Positions 7,580 through 8,261 of a stretch of 8,261 nt of DNA are shown here, in pieces. The stretch comes from an uncultured beta proteobacterium (GTDB lineage: Bacteria; Pseudomonadota; Gammaproteobacteria; Burkholderiales; Rhodocyclaceae). The notes under the pieces are model-generated. The model did not search any database. It was not told where the DNA came from and worked only from the letters and a program-made list of their open reading frames with translations. Numbering within the stretch: position 1 is the first letter of the stretch; each line of letters begins with the position of its first letter. The DNA lies in assembly GCA_903910495.1 (NCBI GenBank), contig CAIVZW010000366.1:1-8261 (forward strand), in the 5' to 3' direction. The translations under genes were made by a program, and so were the position numbers.

Positions 7580-7780
7580 ATGAAAATCACGATCAACGGC
7601 GAAACCCGCCAGTTCACCGAGCCACTGACGGTGGCTGCTCTGGTTGAAACACTGGGCTATACCGGCAAGCGCTTGGCCATCGAACGCAATGGCGAAATCG
7701 TGCCGCGCGGTCGTCACGTCGAAGTCCTGCTGGCCGAAGGTGATCGAATTGAAATCGTCGTCGCCGTTGGCGGTGGTTAA
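7580..7780 (+). CDS. thiS: Sulfur carrier protein ThiS
   Basis: A 66-residue ubiquitin-fold protein that carries sulfur as a C-terminal thiocarboxylate for building the thiazole ring of thiamine. Seen: start MKITINGE, the central [12 protein letters not shown] stretch that matches the family (E. coli has LAINQQIVPR), the EGDRIEIV strand, and the required C-terminal Gly-Gly (VAVGGG), which is adenylylated by ThiF before sulfur transfer. Length equals E. coli ThiS (66). MoaD-like proteins are longer and lack the NxxIVPR pattern. There is no Shine-Dalgarno in front of ATG 7580, and a -10 box lies 9 bases upstream, so the message may be leaderless or nearly so. thiG follows after 32 bp, forming an operon. 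No thiamine-pyrophosphate riboswitch is seen upstream. Confidence 0.95.
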   Translation: MKITINGETRQFTEPLTVAALVETLGYTGKRLAIERNGEIVPRGRHVEVLLAEGDRIEIVVAVGGG

Positions 7781-7802
7781 TCCGGCCAACTTCACTGCCA
7801 AT

Positions 7803-7808
7803 GGAAAG
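7803..7808 (+). promoter_or_regulatory. Shine-Dalgarno site choosing the thiG start
   Basis: GGAAAG lies 4 bases before ATG 7813. The other in-frame ATG, at 7801, overlaps this site and has no ribosome-binding site of its own, so 7813 is the better start. Confidence 0.5.
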
Positions 7809-7812
7809 CCCC

Positions 7813-8261
7813 ATGACCCCCTCCCCGCACAGCCTGACGATTGCCGGCAAGACCTACCGTTCGCGCCTGCTCGTCGGAACCGGCAAATACAAGGATTTTG
7901 CCGAAACGCGCGCAGCCATCGACGCCTCGGGTGCGCAGATCGTCACGGTGGCCATCCGCCGCGTGAACATCGGCCAGAATCCTGGCGAACCGAATCTGCT
8001 CGATGCCTTGCCCCCGGCGGAATTCACCATCCTGCCCAATACGGCGGGCTGCTACACGGCGGAGGATGCCATCCGTACCCTGCGCCTCGGGCGCGAACTG
8101 CTTGACGGCCATGCGCTGTGCAAGCTGGAAGTGCTGGGCGACCCGACCAACCTTTTCCCGAACATGCCGGAAACGCTGAAAGCCGCCGCCACGCTGGTCA
8201 AAGAGGGCTTTCAGGTAATGGTTTACTGCGCCGATGACCCGATCCAATGCAAGATGCTGGA
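7813..8261 (+). CDS. thiG: Thiazole synthase ThiG, 3'-truncated by the window end
   Basis: Condenses 1-deoxy-D-xylulose 5-phosphate, dehydroglycine (or glycine imine) and ThiS-borne sulfur into the thiazole phosphate of thiamine, as a TIM-barrel enzyme complexed with ThiS. The visible 149 codons (a normal ThiG is about 255-270 residues) carry [19 protein letters not shown], the ThiG form VTVAIRRVN, the [13 protein letters not shown] loop and CKLEVLGDP, where Lys104 corresponds to the Schiff-base lysine and Glu106 follows. The frame stays open to the last base. ATG 7813 is preferred because GGAAAG precedes it; starting at ATG 7801 would add four residues. It begins 32 bp after the thiS stop, the standard thiS-thiG order. 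The C-terminal half, with the phosphate-binding loops, is outside the window. Confidence 0.96.
   Translation, partial: MTPSPHSLTIAGKTYRSRLLVGTGKYKDFAETRAAIDASGAQIVTVAIRRVNIGQNPGEPNLLDALPPAEFTILPNTAGCYTAEDAIRTLRLGRELLDGHALCKLEVLGDPTNLFPNMPETLKAAATLVKEGFQVMVYCADDPIQCKML

Noticed and set aside
1..8261. CRISPR array, insertion sequence, prophage or toxin-antitoxin system
   Set aside because: No regularly spaced direct repeats, transposase or integrase reading frames, or small paired toxin-antitoxin genes were seen on either strand.

Overview
The window reads as ordinary chromosome of a betaproteobacterium, most plausibly in or near the Rhodocyclaceae (Dechloromonas/Azonexus-like). This rests on GC-rich coding sequence, the protein styles, TAAAAT/TAAACT-type -10 boxes close to starts, and the thiS-thiG pair. 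The assignment is inference; no marker gene is present. All supported genes lie on the + strand, and every long minus-strand ORF is a shadow of a + strand gene.

Left (1-3178): the 3' three quarters of a Cu(+)-exporting P1B-type ATPase (copA), followed 19 bp later by a small MxCxxC copper-chaperone gene (copZ-like), and 37 bp after that by selD (selenophosphate synthetase, Cys form). CopA and the chaperone form an evident copper-efflux unit. SelD is functionally unrelated as far as known but is spaced closely enough to be co-transcribed.

Middle (3179-6776): an AT-richer 138-bp gap with a hairpin and a possible -10 box, then a 1027-residue membrane-bound hybrid sensor histidine kinase (TM, probable dCache, TM, HAMP, PAS, PAS, HisKA, HATPase_c, REC). 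No response regulator or Hpt gene is beside it. Its PAS-coding part is clearly lower in GC than its kinase core and than copA. A 376-bp stretch after it has no convincing gene and looks like a decayed or dispersed non-coding sequence.

Right (6777-8261): tag (3-methyladenine DNA glycosylase I, all four zinc ligands at the E. coli positions), then a 227-bp gap filled with inverted repeats. One of these looks like a palindromic repeat split by a ~60-bp insert. Then come thiS, with an extended -10 promoter almost touching its start codon, and thiG, cut off by the window end. ThiS and ThiG make the thiazole half of thiamine.

No mobile-element protein, CRISPR array, tRNA, rRNA or clear novel system was found. 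The observations most worth following are the interrupted palindromic repeat upstream of thiS, the compositionally mosaic orphan hybrid kinase, and the copA-copZ-selD linkage.
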